Source: a virus. From it: a stretch of DNA of 32,972 nt. Position 1 is the stretch's first letter; every line of letters starts with the position of its first letter. The DNA lies in IMG/VR virus record IMGVR_UViG_3300047546_000629, positions 1 through 32,972 of that record. The stretch is one strand, 5' to 3'. Of this stretch, positions 23,001 to 29,599 are shown piece after piece. The notes beneath the pieces were generated by a model. The model made no database searches and was not told the origin of the DNA. It was given only the letters and a program-made list of their open reading frames with translations. Both the position numbers and the translations under genes were made by a program.

Positions 23001-23584
23001 GTTGCCCAGTCCTGGCTCAGCGTTGCGCTGGTGGCCGCTGCGGATTGGCTTGACGCGGCGGCGGTGGCCGACGCGGCAGCAGCAGTCTGACTTGCGGCAG
23101 CAGCCGCAGCAGAGGCTGAGCTGTTGGTGACTGCGGTATTGATCGCAGTGCCATCGACAATGATGCCCCACTTGGTTGCATCAAAAGTGCTGGTGCTGGT
23201 GTGAGCCTCTTTGGCGTAGTAGAAGCTGTTGTTGTATGTGATGAAGTCGCTTGCCGCGTATGCGGTGCTGGCAGCCCATGCTCCGCGCTGGCGGAAGATG
23301 TAGCTGCCTGTGTCGCGCCAGCCAGCATTGGGGTCTACATATAGACCGCTGCGGATTTGCAGCTTTTGATCTGGCTGAAGAATACGCAGTTGAATGAACG
23401 TCTGATTGATCGCGCCAGTGTTGTCAAACACCTGGTCGAGCAATTCGGGAATAGTGAGAACACCACGCTCGCAGGCTTCCAGGTAATCGTCAAGAATATG
23501 ACGACCAGTCTTTGCTGAATCAAAGACTAGCTGTTCGCCTACTGGCCTTGTGATGTCTGGGCCGCTATGCGTGTATTGAGTCAC
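20039..23584 (-). CDS. Long modular tail fibre (1181 aa)
   Basis: ATG at 23584, 3 bases after the preceding stop. Residues 1-145 form an N-terminal attachment region; 44-89 share a spaced motif with the second fibre (TI-x-ELL, LQ-x-R-x-G-x-Y, GW). Long Ala/Ser/Thr/Asn stretches at about 150-320 and 376-516, with smaller ones at 655-700, 838-890 and 1020-1070, have a 7-residue rhythm and probably make trimeric coiled-coil stalks. Four related beta modules lie at about 520-650, 705-835, 893-1020 and 1078-1181, each with an APASP...GMLWY-type turn, a YVATAGQTAF-type strand, a VNG turn and an AGDE-type end. There is no separate tip domain: the protein ends in the last module (LNSGDEVVLIAH). It would be a long flexible receptor-contact fibre. 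Confidence 0.85.
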   Translation of the reverse strand: MTQYTHSGPDITRPVGEQLVFDSAKTGRHILDDYLEACERGVLTIPELLDQVFDNTGAINQTFIQLRILQPDQKLQIRSGLYVDPNAGWRDTGSYIFRQRGAWAASTAYAASDFITYNNSFYYAKEAHTSTSTFDATKWGIIVDGTAINTAVTNSSASAAAAAASQTAAAASATAAASSQSAAATSATLSQDWATKTSAEVVVGQGYGAKKYSQDAATSATNAANSATGAATSATTATTQATSAATSATNSANSATASANSATQAANSATAAATSATSAQNSLNSLNNQVSQAAASATSAASSATSAASSASSALASKTAVENLFDNFDDRFLGSKTADPTLDNDGNALVAGTLYYNSTTQDIRFYNGATWERPNYAATQAANNAANSATAAAASQTAAASSASAAASSATAAATSATNIGNAEANSAASAAAALASKNAAAASATAAATSETNAATSATTSSNQASAATTQATNAANSASAAATSATNAATSATNAANSATSAATSATNAAAAVNTVSGLIHVGTTAPASPQSGQMWYDPNTSILKIYMSGAWVNAVPYNQGFIKQYQYVATAGQTAFTGNDINSQALEARTVNTVSVVVNGVMLIPTEEYTVSLTPPTITLGNACAADDRVVIISYYPMGLTEEQQIYTARDQAQAAATYAQVVQNTYVPQAAASASSAASSATAAAGSATSAAGSLSTFNGRFVSQASAPSSPTNGMLWHDTTTGTLYLRAGTEWKEAASYNKGFINVHKYTATSGQTTFSGADDNAKTLSFNSQGMVQVFLNGSQIMLGVDYTAASNAITLVEAASAGDQLQVWSFSPLGLTEETQIYNARDTAVAAATTATSAATSASASAASATSSASSASAAMTAANTANTNANNALTALQNSFVSSATAPASPQTGMLWYNSAAQTLYIRTPTEWKEAASYNKGFIKRFRYVATAGQTAFSGVDSYGQTLDFSSASMLTVSVNGIENLLTQDFTAGTNAITFNNGLTAGDEIGITVFQPLALSDEQLIRQYRDQAIASATSAAASETSASNSANTASAMANSASNSNANVVAKEATVVSTYNDLLTRINRGTSFPASPVIGQVFFHTGQDKLYAYTSTGWQLFTTYAPTYSRTKIVATAGQTTFACTYTAGRLNVNVNGVLLDQDDYTATSGSNVVFPSPGLNSGDEVVLIAH
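20042..22027 (-). repeat. Four tandem fibre beta modules
   Basis: Four related units of about 105-140 codons encode the beta modules of the long fibre (residues about 520-1181), separated by short Ala/Ser stalks. Each has the strand pattern Y-x-ATAGQT-x-F, a VNG turn and a GD-x-[VI] strand; the first three also end in a P-x-[GA]-L-[TS]-[ED]-E segment. The fourth is shortened and ends the protein. A single copy of the same strand is also in the second fibre (8204-9760). Confidence 0.75.
22037..23137 (-). repeat. Low-complexity Ala/Ser/Thr stalk coding region
   Basis: Codons for residues about 150-516 of the long fibre are dominated by Ala, Ser, Thr and Asn in a roughly seven-residue pattern (SAATSAT-like), interrupted at about 320-376 by a small globular piece with FYNGATW. 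The DNA is correspondingly GCN/AGC/ACC-repetitive, which invites recombination and length change. Opposite-strand frames here are shadows of this bias. Confidence 0.75.
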
Positions 23585-23587
23585 TTG

Positions 23588-23872
23588 TTACTCCAATCCC
23601 ATTGCTTTCATCAACTCGATGATCTTGAGTTTGGTGATTCGATGATCTTGGTTGGTGTTGATGGTGTTCTCCATAGAGGAAAGACGCGCTTGTGTTTCCA
23701 GTTGCACGTCTTTGCTCTGCTGGCGAAGCCACTTTATTTCTTCAAGAGAGCTTTGAATTTGAGGCAGCACTTCTGCCAAAAGCTCGCCAAGCCTTGCTTC
23801 AATGTAGTCACGAATGAGTGGATCAATGTTGCCTCCTATGGCGGTTGAGTCAAGTCCAGGTCTGATCGGCAT
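23588..23872 (-). CDS. Small coiled-coil protein (94 aa)
   Basis: ATG at 23872 behind a GGAG site, 9 bases after the portal stop. Residues 1-18 are Gly/Pro-rich; the rest is charged and helical with heptad-like spacing (ARLGELLAEVLPQIQ, SSLEEIKWLRQQ, and ITKLKIIELMKAM at the end). It lies between portal and long fibre. A fibre-attachment or head-assembly helper is possible, but nothing specific is recognised. Confidence 0.65.
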   Translation of the reverse strand: MPIRPGLDSTAIGGNIDPLIRDYIEARLGELLAEVLPQIQSSLEEIKWLRQQSKDVQLETQARLSSMENTINTNQDHRITKLKIIELMKAMGLE

Positions 23873-23881
23873 TTCTTACTC

Positions 23882-25777
23882 CTACGCAGCTTGCCGCATC
23901 GGGATCAGGTTGCCCTTCTCCACTTCACGGCTGAGTTGTTCTTGCGGCATCACGTTTGCGCCACGCATCTTTTCCATCAACGACAGTTGCTGGCTTGGCG
24001 TCATGCCCTGCTTGCGCTCTTCTTCGCTGATCTTGAACTGGTCAAGGTCAGACAAGCCCATTGCGCGGATTGCTTCTTCAACCATCTTGCCCGCCTTGTA
24101 TTCCATCTGTAGGCCAGATTGGTTGAGGATTTGCAGGATGTTCATCCACGTCTCTGGGCTGCGCGTAGGTTCTACTGGCAACGTGCCATCGACGATCAGG
24201 TAATCGATGTTGCCCTGCAAATCATTGACGTTGAAGTCGATGTAGCCATCTTTGACCACATCGGCCAACAAGCCAGGTGTGTCTGCCTTGTCCATGCGGA
24301 TTGCGCCGCTGTATTCAAGTGCATCTTGAATGTTTGAGAGCATCATGCGAACCAGCGGACGCATGGTGGTTGCAGACATCACGCGAGCCAACACACCGAG
24401 GCGTTGACTGCCCATCTGGCTCAGGCGTTGAATCTCAGTTGCTGTGCGCACGCCGTCAACTGTCGGCATGCCTTGCTGCGCATCGCTTGCTGCTGAGAGC
24501 CGCTGCTTCAACTCGTGCATTTGTGCGATGTCGTTCCAATGACCTTTGGTGACATCGGGCACGTTGGCAATGTAGACGCCATCCCCTGGCTTTGTGCCAG
24601 GGAGTGTGCGCACCACGCCCCACGGATTGCGGTCAATCAAATCTGGAATGGAGACCTGCGTTGGGTCTACGAAGATCAGATTCGATAGCGCGGCTTGGAC
24701 GTTGTCGATGCGACTGCGCAGCAGCCAAGTGGCGATGTCGTGCAGAGGCAGCAAGAGATCGTAGAGCGATTGGCTGAACGTCTTGTGCTTGTCGAAGAAC
24801 AGACCGCCCAACACGGTTGGGAATTGTCGGCCGTATGGATTGAGCTGGAAGCGCAGGCAGACTTGCTCGTCGATGATTGCAACGATCAACCAAATCTGAT
24901 CGATGCTCGGCACGCCGATCTCGTATCCAGACATGCGAATCCATGCCTCGTCCAAAACGCGAGCGCTGTCTAAGCTGAAGCGATAGTTGCCAGTGGACTC
25001 GTGCGGGTCTTGCGGGTTGATCGATAGACCCTTGCCCTCTTCGCGTGCCCACTCGTGCGCTTCCCACGAATGATTACGAGCAACCTTGCGGTGGCGACGC
25101 AGTGCTGGGTATTTCTGAAACTTCGGATACAGACCGCTTGCAAGAATCTGATTGGTGGACTGGTAGTCAACAAAGCAGATGTATTGCATTTTTTCCCAGT
25201 CACCCCAAGACACGCGTGGGTCTGGGAAGACTCGGCGCGGATCAAAGTTGATGATGTGATTGGTGTTGTCCTTCGGAGACCACACAATTTTTGTGGGCGC
25301 GAAGCCGTAGCGGATGCTGTCAAGTGTGAGCTGAGCAATGCGTGCTTCACCTGCCGTGCGACGCATTTGCTGATGCAAGAGTCGTTCGAGAATTGCTGAG
25401 ACCTTGCGGCTCTTGCGGTCAAGACCTTCAAGCTGGAACATGGGATTGCGCCCAGTCAGCGCAGCCATCATGTAAGTGAGGACGGTGTCGCTGATTGCGC
25501 GTGTGTCGGCAATGACAGCTTTTTCGCGGAACTTGGTTGCGTCTGGAGGAACCCACACATCATGTGCGCGGTCTGCCTCCTGCCAATGCTGATAGCGGCG
25601 GGAAATGCGTGAGTGCGACATCTTTAGGATGGCACGCACATAGTCAACGATGCGGTTCTCTTGCTCTTCACTGAGCAAGTCGCTGATGTCTTGATAGTTC
25701 ATCAGCGGCTCGATCAGGTTCGAGAGATCAACGACTACATCATTGGGTGTTGTGGATTCATTTTTATACCAGGACAT
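23882..25777 (-). CDS. Portal protein
   Basis: 631 aa, ATG at 25777, 60 bases after the large terminase stop. The first part has acidic helices (residues about 20-60) and the RRYQHWQEADRAHDVWVPPD segment near 61-80; the middle has QLTLDSIRYGFAPTKIVW and the FDPRRVFPDPRV loop typical of podovirus portals (about 148-190), and the end is helical with a GMPTVDGVRTATEIQRL region (about 435) and a Gln/Met-rich tail. Length, order after TerL and these landmarks fit the P22/SU10-type portal family. It would form the 12-fold ring at the head vertex, bind the terminase during packaging and the gp4-like adaptor later. The following scaffold gene is unusually distant (over 9 kb). Confidence 0.85.
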   Translation of the reverse strand: MSWYKNESTTPNDVVVDLSNLIEPLMNYQDISDLLSEEQENRIVDYVRAILKMSHSRISRRYQHWQEADRAHDVWVPPDATKFREKAVIADTRAISDTVLTYMMAALTGRNPMFQLEGLDRKSRKVSAILERLLHQQMRRTAGEARIAQLTLDSIRYGFAPTKIVWSPKDNTNHIINFDPRRVFPDPRVSWGDWEKMQYICFVDYQSTNQILASGLYPKFQKYPALRRHRKVARNHSWEAHEWAREEGKGLSINPQDPHESTGNYRFSLDSARVLDEAWIRMSGYEIGVPSIDQIWLIVAIIDEQVCLRFQLNPYGRQFPTVLGGLFFDKHKTFSQSLYDLLLPLHDIATWLLRSRIDNVQAALSNLIFVDPTQVSIPDLIDRNPWGVVRTLPGTKPGDGVYIANVPDVTKGHWNDIAQMHELKQRLSAASDAQQGMPTVDGVRTATEIQRLSQMGSQRLGVLARVMSATTMRPLVRMMLSNIQDALEYSGAIRMDKADTPGLLADVVKDGYIDFNVNDLQGNIDYLIVDGTLPVEPTRSPETWMNILQILNQSGLQMEYKAGKMVEEAIRAMGLSDLDQFKISEEERKQGMTPSQQLSLMEKMRGANVMPQEQLSREVEKGNLIPMRQAA

Positions 25778-25837
25778 CCCAATCTCTCTGAGTAGGTGTT
25801 GTCATGGATTTTGGACTTAACACGCGTTCGTATCGTC

Positions 25838-27475
25838 CTATTCTCCCCACCCAGCAATTCCAGAAGAAAGTTTTTTGGAGTGGATGTTCTGTGCGCTCAT
25901 GGAGTCAAAGATTTTCCTGTTGAGCGACAGGCTGGCATCAAACGCTCCGTTCAGGGCGTCGTCGTTTGGCAAGACAACACGAGAGAGAATGTCCACCGCC
26001 ATGACCAGGGCATCAACCTGGTCGTCGTGCTTGCTGCTTGGGAACTGCTGCATCTCAGTCATAAAGTCGTCCAGCCACGGGGCAGTCTGCGGCAAATAGA
26101 CTCGCCCACCCTCAATGATCGGCGTGACAGAGTTGGCGCGGCTGACCTTGTCTCCAGGCGGCAGCTTGTAAGGAATGATGGCAATCCCAGACTCCATGCG
26201 CAGTTCTTGGATCAGAGACTGGCCGCTGGCCTTGTCTTCAACGTAGAGGCCACGCAGGCCACGACCGCGCCATTTGGTGTTGACCTGGGTCGAGATGCGC
26301 TTGAGTTCTGGGAAGTTGTATTTGCCACGGATGACATCGAGGATGTAGATGTCTCCTGTGTAAGACACACCAGCCACGAGAAGGACTGAGTAGTCGGCTG
26401 ACTCGGTTTTCTTGAAAGCCGTGTCGGACGTGATGATGAGCGAGTGAAAGCGCTCTGGCAGCTCGTCCCAGAAGCGCCACCATCCACTCTTGATGACGTT
26501 ACCGCCAGCAACGTAGGGCGACTGCATATAAAGAGAGGCGAACTCTCTTGGGTTCATGCGCTCGATACGCTCCAGCTCTTCTAGTGGGAAGCGCTCTGGC
26601 CACAGGGCGGTGGTGGTCTCAATGTTCTTGAAGCGGCGACTCTCGGTGATCGTCGAGAGCATGAATGAGGGTGGTAGGTATTCGGGGTCGTCCTCTGGCA
26701 GTTCCTTGCGGCTGACCTTGCGGACGTGTGTCTTGCGGGCCTCAAAGTTGACGTGCATCCACTCGCCACGCTTCCATTCCTCCGTCTCCATGATGCGGCC
26801 AGCCAGGTCGTCGGGATGCCAGCGCGTGAGGATCACGATCTCAAGCGCGGGCTGGCGATCTCTGTCTGGTTGCTTACGGGTGAGCAGCGCAGAGACGTAG
26901 TAAGACCAAACCGTGTTGCGGACGGTGGGAGACTCCGCTTCCTGACGGGCTTTGATTGGGTCGTCCACGATCAGCAGGTTTGCGCCACGACCCGTCGTCG
27001 TGCCGCCGAGGCCAACGCCGTAATAGACACCGCCGACGGTTGTCTTCCAGACGTCTACGGCGCGTGACTCCTCGGATAGTGTGAACTCTGGGAACGACTG
27101 CTTGATGACGGAACTGCGCGTGTATTCGCGCACGTTGCGGCCGAATGTCTTGGCCAGTTCGGCGTTGTATGAAACAGACATGATCTCGCGGTAGGCTTTG
27201 CGAGCGATGTAGTAGGAGGGAAAGAGTTCCGTGGCAAATGTCGATTTACCGTGACGCGGCGGCATGTTGACCAGGATGCGGCGCACCTTCTTGCCGTGGT
27301 CGTTGTAAAGCTCGTCGCGCTCAGCGCGATCCAGAATCTCGATCAGCTCGCGCTGGAAGTCTGGGATCACAATCCCAGGGCGCATGGCTTTGACGTAGCC
27401 CATGAAACTCTCGCTTGCCTCGCGGACTGTCAGGAGGCGCTGGGCAACTTCCGCCAAGTCATATTCATTGCTCAT
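25838..27475 (-). CDS. Terminase large subunit
   Basis: 545 aa; ATG at 27475 overlaps the TerS stop by 11 bases and has an AAGGAG site. ATPase part: Walker A PPRHGKST at 72-79, Walker B LLIVDD at 167-172, and a coupling-type TRWHPDD at 216-222. Nuclease part: D350 in TSDTAFK, ED at 412-413 in YVEDKAS, and HDDQVDA at 482-488, giving the acidic residues of the RNase H-like fold. All expected motifs are intact. It packages DNA into the prohead through the portal and cuts concatemers. The packaging strategy cannot be told from this window. Confidence 0.95.
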   Translation of the reverse strand: MSNEYDLAEVAQRLLTVREASESFMGYVKAMRPGIVIPDFQRELIEILDRAERDELYNDHGKKVRRILVNMPPRHGKSTFATELFPSYYIARKAYREIMSVSYNAELAKTFGRNVREYTRSSVIKQSFPEFTLSEESRAVDVWKTTVGGVYYGVGLGGTTTGRGANLLIVDDPIKARQEAESPTVRNTVWSYYVSALLTRKQPDRDRQPALEIVILTRWHPDDLAGRIMETEEWKRGEWMHVNFEARKTHVRKVSRKELPEDDPEYLPPSFMLSTITESRRFKNIETTTALWPERFPLEELERIERMNPREFASLYMQSPYVAGGNVIKSGWWRFWDELPERFHSLIITSDTAFKKTESADYSVLLVAGVSYTGDIYILDVIRGKYNFPELKRISTQVNTKWRGRGLRGLYVEDKASGQSLIQELRMESGIAIIPYKLPPGDKVSRANSVTPIIEGGRVYLPQTAPWLDDFMTEMQQFPSSKHDDQVDALVMAVDILSRVVLPNDDALNGAFDASLSLNRKIFDSMSAQNIHSKKLSSGIAGWGE

Positions 27476-27968
27476 CGCCAGTCTCCTTGGGTTCTACGTC
27501 GATTACCTCGCCAGACTTCTTCTTCTCGCTCATGGCGTCGCGGATGATGCCCTCAAGCTCTTCGCGTGTGAGGTCGTCGAGCTTCTTCTTCTGCACTGAG
27601 ACCTCGCTGTAAGAATGGTGCAAGTCTGGGACGACCTTGTTTAGTAGCACGGAGAAGACACGCACCTGGGCGTTTGTCCAAACCTCCGTTCCCTCAAGCA
27701 CTTGTTGTGCGCGGCCCACGTTGTCTTCCACCACGTCCATGATGCGGCGGCGAAAAGCCTGCACGTCCTGCGGGGTGACGGGCATCTTCCTGGCGCGAGC
27801 CAACTCTTTGCGGCCTTCTTCCAGCGTGCGCTGCTTGGCGGCTGCCGCCGATGCTAGGCCAGCCAGCCGATTGGCCTGCTGTTGCACAACCCGCGACTCG
27901 GGATCGTTGTATGTGTGCATGCCGCGAGCGTTGCCTGCGCGGTTCAGGAGCTTTTCGTTGTCACTCAT
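27465..27968 (-). CDS. Terminase small subunit (putative)
   Basis: I place the start at ATG 27968 (MSDNEK), behind AAGG with a six-base spacer; an earlier start would add 18 residues without a ribosome site. The product is 167 aa, charged and largely helical: an N-terminal region with RVVQQQANRLAGLASAAA and a helical centre with RRRIMDVVEDNVGRAQQVLEGTE-like sequence, then a basic and acidic tail (VDVEPKETGDEQ). Call rests on its place directly before, and overlapping, TerL, on size and on helical content. It would recognise the phage DNA and recruit TerL. Confidence 0.7.
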   Translation of the reverse strand: MSDNEKLLNRAGNARGMHTYNDPESRVVQQQANRLAGLASAAAAKQRTLEEGRKELARARKMPVTPQDVQAFRRRIMDVVEDNVGRAQQVLEGTEVWTNAQVRVFSVLLNKVVPDLHHSYSEVSVQKKKLDDLTREELEGIIRDAMSEKKKSGEVIDVEPKETGDEQ

Positions 27969-28139
27969 AGAAGACCTTGGTTTTGAAAAATTGCTGCGAA
28001 TTTTTGGAGTGCTGGGGATCACAGATCAGGCGCGCGTCGGCGGGTCGGCCCCCACCGCCCCCCTCGCCGCCGTCACGCGCGAGCGTCGCGACACGCGTCT
28101 GCCAACTTTCACCGTAAGGTGTTGATTCGTAAGGGATTG

Positions 28140-28160
28140 CATCACCCTGATAGGGTGATG
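28140..28160. promoter_or_regulatory. Operator-like palindrome
   Basis: CATCACCCT and AGGGTGATG are perfect inverted 9-base arms with a GAT spacer. The short spacer and lack of a T-tract fit a dimeric DNA-binding site better than a terminator. It lies 69-72 bases before the first promoter-like box. No regulator gene is recognised in this window. Confidence 0.5.
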
Positions 28161-28211
28161 TGCTTCCTGCGCGACACACGCGTGTTTGCGGTGCGCGCTG
28201 AAAGGTCGGCA

Positions 28212-28234
28212 GTCTAAGCCTCCCTATAGGGGAA
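28212..28234 (+). promoter_or_regulatory. T7-promoter-like box
   Basis: The segment ends CCTCCCTATAGGGG. Aligned by hand to the T7 consensus from -17 to +6 it agrees at 16 of 23 positions, with +1 at G28229 and the CTATAGGG core intact. The core CCCTATAGGG is also a palindrome, so an operator is possible. Reading rightward it would serve the early genes; the reverse strand also has CTATAGGGAG but poor upstream match. Confidence 0.4.
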
Positions 28235-28282
28235 AAGTCCGTCATGTCTCGCATACGCGAAGGTTATGCGCAGGAGGCAACG

Positions 28283-28305
28283 GTGTCGTCCCCCCTAAAG
28301 GGGGA
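28283..28305 (+). promoter_or_regulatory. Second promoter-like box, T3-like core
   Basis: CCCCCCTAAAGGGGGA lies 71 bases after the first box, with +1 at G28300 if aligned. It agrees with the T3 promoter consensus at 14 of 23 positions, mostly in the CTAAAGGG core. Part of the match comes from runs of C and G. It shares the form GT-x-T-x3-CC-x-CCCTA-[AT]-AGGGG with the first box. Confidence 0.33.
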
Positions 28306-28383
28306 AGGGGGGAATTTGGTCGCTGATTTTGCTTCAGCGCCCCACGCACGGGATGTGCGGATGCTCTCACACAGGAGAAAACC

Positions 28384-28713
28384 ATGAGCATCAATCTCAC
28401 CCTCGCGTCCGTGAAGGACATCGCCCAAGCCGTGACCCAAGGTCACATCACCCGCGAGCAGGCGCTCGCACGTTGCGACTCTGTCATCGCACGCGAGCCT
28501 GCGGACTCCCGCAAGGCCAAGCGTTGGACTGCCCTGCGCACGCAGATCGTGGGCGGCGGTGCGGTCTCGCACGAGACAGCGTTCGCAGTCGCCTACAGCG
28601 ACATCGCACGCAAGCCTGCGACCCCCAAGGTCGCCGTGCCTAGCGCGTCTGCGCTCGGCCGCATGAAGAAGGCCGACCTCGTCGCCGCCTTGCTCGCACT
28701 CGCCAGCAAGTAA
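28384..28713 (+). CDS. Early-type protein of unknown function (109 aa)
   Basis: First gene of the rightward arm, ATG at 28384 with AGGAGA upstream; a terminator follows 20 bases after the stop. The protein is basic, Ala/Arg-rich and helical. Two stretches look related (ITREQALARCDSVIAREPAD and VSHETAFAVAYSDIARKPAT, about residues 22-41 and 61-80), so it may be an internal duplication. The end (LGRMKKADLVAALLALASK) resembles a short SAP/Rho-N-like helix pair. A nucleic-acid-binding early regulator is possible; this is inference only. Confidence 0.7.
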   Translation: MSINLTLASVKDIAQAVTQGHITREQALARCDSVIAREPADSRKAKRWTALRTQIVGGGAVSHETAFAVAYSDIARKPATPKVAVPSASALGRMKKADLVAALLALASK

Positions 28714-28732
28714 GCCTCGCCCGCACGTCATC

Positions 28733-28753
28733 AGCCCGCACACGCGGGCTTTT
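28733..28753 (+). terminator. Rho-independent terminator
   Basis: AGCCCGC (28733-28739) and GCGGGCT (28744-28750) form a perfect 7-bp stem with an ACAC loop, followed by TTTT. It ends the first early gene's transcript. Confidence 0.85.
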
Positions 28754-28799
28754 GGCGTTTGTGGCAATCCCGTCACGCATACATGAACAGGAGGTTCGT

Positions 28800-29009
28800 A
28801 TGGCACTCACGCCTATGCAATTCAAATCCGTGCGAGGGCATCGCACATACACGGCAAATCCCGTGGCAACGCAAGACACACCCGACCACGAGCCGATGGT
28901 CTGGGCATGGCAAGTCTTCGGCAACGACGGCTCACGCGCCCTCGTGACCACGCAAGACATCGACGACTTCGTCGATGACCTCAACGCGCACGGCATCTCA
29001 CTCGCCTAA
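28800..29009 (+). CDS. Small protein of unknown function (69 aa)
   Basis: Start at ATG 28800, five bases after a perfect AGGAGG. A longer upstream reading has no ribosome site. The protein is beta-type at first (MQFKSVRGHRTYTANPVA), then acidic with IDDFVDDLNAHG near the end. No Cys cluster or membrane segment. It is the first of five closely spaced small genes. Confidence 0.7.
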   Translation: MALTPMQFKSVRGHRTYTANPVATQDTPDHEPMVWAWQVFGNDGSRALVTTQDIDDFVDDLNAHGISLA

Positions 29010-29019
29010 GGAGACACAC

Positions 29020-29223
29020 ATGAACGACCACTCACTCTGGCAAGACCTCGTCAAGTGCGAGCAGTCACGCGCCATGCTCAACCACAAGGACTGCCCACGC
29101 TACATGCGGTGCAACGCGCCCAAGTGTCCTGCGGCGGCCAACTACAAGACAGCCACACGCCTGCAAGGCGAGCCTGTCTGCTTCTACTTCACCGCTGCGC
29201 TGCTGCGCCCGAAGGCCAAGTGA
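29020..29223 (+). CDS. Small Cys-cluster protein (67 aa)
   Basis: Start at ATG 29020 behind AAGGAG, 10 bases after the previous stop. Five Cys: one near residue 12, then CPRYMRCNAPKCP (about 25-37) and a final GEPVCFY (about 52-58). This arrangement resembles a small zinc-binding family seen in phages and bacteria (CP-x-[YF]-x-x-C-[NS]-AP-x-CP ... GE-x-VCFY). The function of that family is not known to me. Its stop and the next start share bases (TGATG). Confidence 0.7.
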   Translation: MNDHSLWQDLVKCEQSRAMLNHKDCPRYMRCNAPKCPAAANYKTATRLQGEPVCFYFTAALLRPKAK

Positions 29224-29435
29224 TGCGCAAGCAGATGACGCTTGACCTGCCCGACCCGATCTCGCACGAGCAGGCCATGCAAGACAGGGACGACGCACGC
29301 ACGGTCTTCCGCAAGGATGGATTCGCCGCGTGTGTCTACTTCCTACGACACCGAGGTTGGTTGTGGCCACGCGCCTTAGTCGTGGCAGCGCACTACATGC
29401 AGGAGGAATCATGCGCAAAGTCTTCTCAACGGTAG
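29223..29435 (+). CDS. Small protein of unknown function (70 aa)
   Basis: ATG at 29223 in a TGATG overlap with the gene before. The protein begins MRKQMTLDLPDPISHEQAM, then a charged helix and FAACVYFLRHRGWLWPRALVVAAHYM, and a short Cys/Ser/Lys/Gln-rich end. Its last 25 bases overlap the next gene's start in another frame. No family recognised. Confidence 0.6.
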   Translation: MRKQMTLDLPDPISHEQAMQDRDDARTVFRKDGFAACVYFLRHRGWLWPRALVVAAHYMQEESCAKSSQR

Positions 29436-29596
29436 TCACGGGCGTGTTCCTGCTCGTGTTCGGCATTGGCATGGCCGTTGTCATGCTCGACTGGATGGGT
29501 GGGTGTGGCGAGACCTACGTCAACGCTCAGGGGCAACGCATCCCTGGCGAATGTGTTGGTCGTGACATCGTGTCTGACCTGTTCGCACGGAGGTGA
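29411..29596 (+). CDS. Small membrane protein (61 aa)
   Basis: ATG at 29411, three bases after AGGAGG with the spacing slightly short but strong. Residues 1-7 are basic, 8-27 form a hydrophobic helix (TVVTGVFLLVFGIGMAVVML), and the rest is polar with two Cys (32 and 48) that could form a disulfide if outside. Orientation with the N-terminus in the cytoplasm is likely. It overlaps the end of the previous gene by 25 bases. It may act at the host membrane (superinfection or host takeover), which is inference. Confidence 0.65.
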   Translation: MRKVFSTVVTGVFLLVFGIGMAVVMLDWMGGCGETYVNAQGQRIPGECVGRDIVSDLFARR

Positions 29597-29599
29597 CAC

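Larger units (their letters stand above)
27969..28383. other. Divergent intergenic region between late and early arms
   Basis: About 415 bases with no convincing gene. It contains a very G+C- and CG-rich stretch (about 28026-28110) with repeated CGCG words, a 9-bp palindrome (28140-28160), and two T7/T3-promoter-like boxes (28212-28234 and 28283-28305). A 97-codon frame on the minus strand (27961-28254) overlaps the TerS start by 8 bases, but its Gly/Arg-rich middle follows the GC-rich DNA and its codon use differs from neighbours, so I leave it out. Likely contents are promoters for both arms and possibly a packaging or replication signal. Confidence 0.6.

Noticed and set aside
22037-23137. 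Long Ala-, Arg- or Gln-rich open frames on both strands
   Set aside because: They are by-products of the GCN/AGC-rich repeats that encode the fibre stalk.
27961-28254. 97-codon frame on the minus strand before TerS
   Set aside because: Overlaps the TerS start by 8 bases, but its middle is a Gly/Arg translation of the GC-rich island, its codon use differs from neighbours, and it has no clear ribosome site.
28264-28806. 180-codon minus-strand frame over the first early gene
   Set aside because: Covers the plus-strand 109-aa gene, which has AGGAGA before its start and a terminator after it. The reverse frame would cross that terminator.
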